This document shows, piece by piece, positions 62,763-64,000 of a DNA stretch of 64,000 bases. The stretch is from the NCBI RefSeq assembly GCF_013035425.1, contig NZ_WQHX01000005.1, positions 62,001 to 126,000 on the forward strand, read 5' to 3'. Made by a program: the position numbers and the translations under genes. Numbering within the stretch: the stretch's first letter is position 1; each line of letters begins with the position of its first letter. Source of the stretch: Ruegeria arenilitoris (lineage in GTDB: Bacteria > Pseudomonadota > Alphaproteobacteria > Rhodobacterales > Rhodobacteraceae). The notes under the pieces are model-generated. The model saw nothing but the letters and a program-made list of their open reading frames with translations, searched no databases and was not told where the DNA came from.

Positions 62763-63747
62763 TTTTTGGAATACCAGCCCCGACAAGCTTGACGTGTGCG
62801 CCCGTCTTCTAGCCCCAATTGGGCGAGTTTATGCTGCAGCAACAGCGCGCCGGATTGCGTCTGAGCAAGGGCTAACCCCAGGCGTCCCAGTAATCTGCAT
62901 TGGCAACTTGCATGCTGGCGGGACAGGCAAGACACCGACTGCGATCTGGGTACTGGAACAATTACGCGATGCCTGGCACAACCCCCATGTTGTCACCCGC
63001 GGCTACGGCGGTTCATTGAAAGGTCCCGTTCAAGTCGATCCAGCTCGTCACAGCGTCGCTGAGGTCGGCGACGAGCCGCTGTTGCTTGCGTCCTTTGCCG
63101 ACGTTTGGGTCGCCAAAGACCGTGCTGCTGGCGCTCGTGCAGCCGCAGAATCCGGTGCTTCGGTCATCGTATTGGACGACGGTTTTCAAAACCCATCTGT
63201 GAAAAAGGATTTCTCGATCATTGTAGTCGACGCCGAACGTGGTTTCGGTAACGGGCTGTGCCTTCCCGCCGGACCTTTGAGAGAACCCGTAAGTGTCGGG
63301 CTTAAAAGAGCGGACCTCTTACTGTCGTTGGGCGGGGCAAATGCTCAGGAAAAGTTTTCTGCTCAATGGGACGCTAAAGTGAAAGTTCCACGCGCTACCG
63401 GACAGTTGACTCCGTTGCAAACAGGCATGGATTGGGCCGATACTCCTGTTCTTGCCTTTGCAGGTATCGGATATCCCGAGAAATTCTTTCAGACCTTGCG
63501 CCAGCAAGGTGCGCAGTTGTTACGAGCCGAAGCGCTTGATGACCATCAACTTCTAACTCCGGCCTTGATGGGGCGGCTGGAGAATGACGCTCGAGAAATC
63601 GGCGCGCAATTAGTGACAACTGAAAAAGATGCGGTACGCCTGCCCGCCGCTTTTCGCAGTAAAGTCGTAACGCTTCCTGTCCGGCTACAGGTAGACGAAG
63701 CCGAACAGGTTAAGGAAATGTTGCTGGGTGTTGCACCGCCGCCGTAA
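62749..63747 (+). CDS. lpxK: Tetraacyldisaccharide 4'-kinase LpxK
   Basis: 332 residues; adds the 4'-phosphate to lipid A disaccharide at the inner membrane. Walker [27 protein letters not shown] and [31 protein letters not shown] are the family motifs. ATG 62749 overlaps the waaA-like gene by 14 bp; the longer frame starting at 62722 is not needed. The neighbour to the right is convergent. Confidence 0.95.
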   Translation: MRAPNFWNTSPDKLDVCARLLAPIGRVYAAATARRIASEQGLTPGVPVICIGNLHAGGTGKTPTAIWVLEQLRDAWHNPHVVTRGYGGSLKGPVQVDPARHSVAEVGDEPLLLASFADVWVAKDRAAGARAAAESGASVIVLDDGFQNPSVKKDFSIIVVDAERGFGNGLCLPAGPLREPVSVGLKRADLLLSLGGANAQEKFSAQWDAKVKVPRATGQLTPLQTGMDWADTPVLAFAGIGYPEKFFQTLRQQGAQLLRAEALDDHQLLTPALMGRLENDAREIGAQLVTTEKDAVRLPAAFRSKVVTLPVRLQVDEAEQVKEMLLGVAPPP

Positions 63748-63799
63748 CGATGTCTTAGGTCGGGTGGCGACCCTTAGGTAAGGGCAGCCACTTTTGAAC

Positions 63800-64000
63800 T
63801 CAGCTGCCCAGTTCGCTTTCGATCAGCTTTTTGAATTCTTCGTAGGATTGGTTGTCAACTTTTTTGCCGTTGACGATGAATGACGGCGTTGCCCGAATGT
63901 CATCACGCTCAGCGTTTTCCTGATACCATGCAACCAACGTTTGAGCGCGCGTACCGTCTTGCAAACAAGCGTCAAGTTGCTTGTTGTCGATTCCAGCTAG
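63800..64000 (-). CDS. DsbA-family thioredoxin-fold protein, C-terminal part (cut by window edge)
   Basis: The last 66 codons plus stop (TGA at 63800-63802) are visible, running off the right edge. The fragment contains RATPSFIVNGKKVDNQSYEEFKKLI, with the cis-proline TPSF motif and the C-terminal helix of DsbA/DsbG-type oxidoreductases. The signal peptide and CXXC are outside the window, so activity cannot be judged. It converges on lpxK across 52 bp with no clear terminator. Confidence 0.82.
   Translation of the reverse strand, partial: LAGIDNKQLDACLQDGTRAQTLVAWYQENAERDDIRATPSFIVNGKKVDNQSYEEFKKLIESELGS

Noticed and set aside
63748..63799. Small repeats CTTAGGT and GGTCG/CGACC between lpxK and the DsbA-like gene as a terminator
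   Set aside because: Stem of only 5 bp and no T tract on either strand.

Overview
The window looks like chromosomal DNA of a marine Roseobacter-group alphaproteobacterium (Rhodobacteraceae). The pointers are a pta-soeABC sulfite-oxidation block, a CenR-type response regulator, MnmC split into separate MnmD and MnmC genes, two GcvT-fused dimethylglycine-dehydrogenase-like flavoproteins beside a homocysteine methyltransferase, a Rhodobacter-type porin, and the lptE-holA and waaA-like-lpxK arrangements. The assignment rests on protein character only. Coding density is very high. I saw no rRNA, tRNA, CRISPR array, insertion sequence or prophage.

Layout. 0-5 kb: end of pta, then soeABC (membrane sulfite dehydrogenase), closed by a shared terminator facing dapA. 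5-16.6 kb: housekeeping and small-molecule genes: lytic transglycosylase, two EamA-type transporters, mnmD/mnmC, a MaoC-like hydratase, an FMN reductase, an OmpA lipoprotein, a WYL regulator with clear operator-like repeats, a RluA-type pseudouridine synthase and an SGNH hydrolase. 16.7-26.8 kb: a nine-gene minus-strand block (XRE-cupin regulator, LysE exporter, GFA protein, flavoprotein-GcvT 2, cupin, MDR dehydrogenase, homocysteine S-methyltransferase, GlxA/AraC regulator, flavoprotein-GcvT 1), closed by an 11-bp-stem terminator. It reads as a pathway removing methyl groups from a betaine-like compound. This is the most accessory-looking and most interesting part.

26.9-45.6 kb: two small membrane proteins, free-methionine-sulfoxide reductase, thiolase, a two-gene anti-sigma-antagonist/anti-sigma-kinase module, a YwrD-like gamma-glutamyltransferase, hspQ, an AEC transporter, lolA-ftsK-aminotransferase, an amidase, a UbiH-family hydroxylase, a Trm112-LON-CnoX operon, xth, a second GFA protein and cenR with a highly structured 3' region. 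45.7-64 kb: ribA coupled to a YkuD-domain protein, yggS, porin, leuS-lptE-holA, a flavoprotein, an SDR-crotonase-VOC operon in which the crotonase lacks both catalytic glutamates, a DUF2125 protein, and pmbA-cysQ-waaA-like-lpxK, in which the WaaA-like protein lacks the catalytic glutamate. The window ends inside a DsbA-family gene.

How the parts connect. Sulfite and acetyl phosphate, the products of sulfoacetaldehyde acetyltransferase, would be consumed by SoeABC and Pta, so the left edge is probably the tail of a taurine/C2-sulfonate operon lying outside the window. The 16.7-26.8 kb block could take a trimethylated compound stepwise to the free amine, passing one methyl to homocysteine and the others to tetrahydrofolate. 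Envelope biogenesis genes (lptE, lpxK, waaA-like, lolA, ompA-like, porin, two lytic transglycosylases) are scattered through the rest. At least six convergent gene pairs overlap at their 3' ends.
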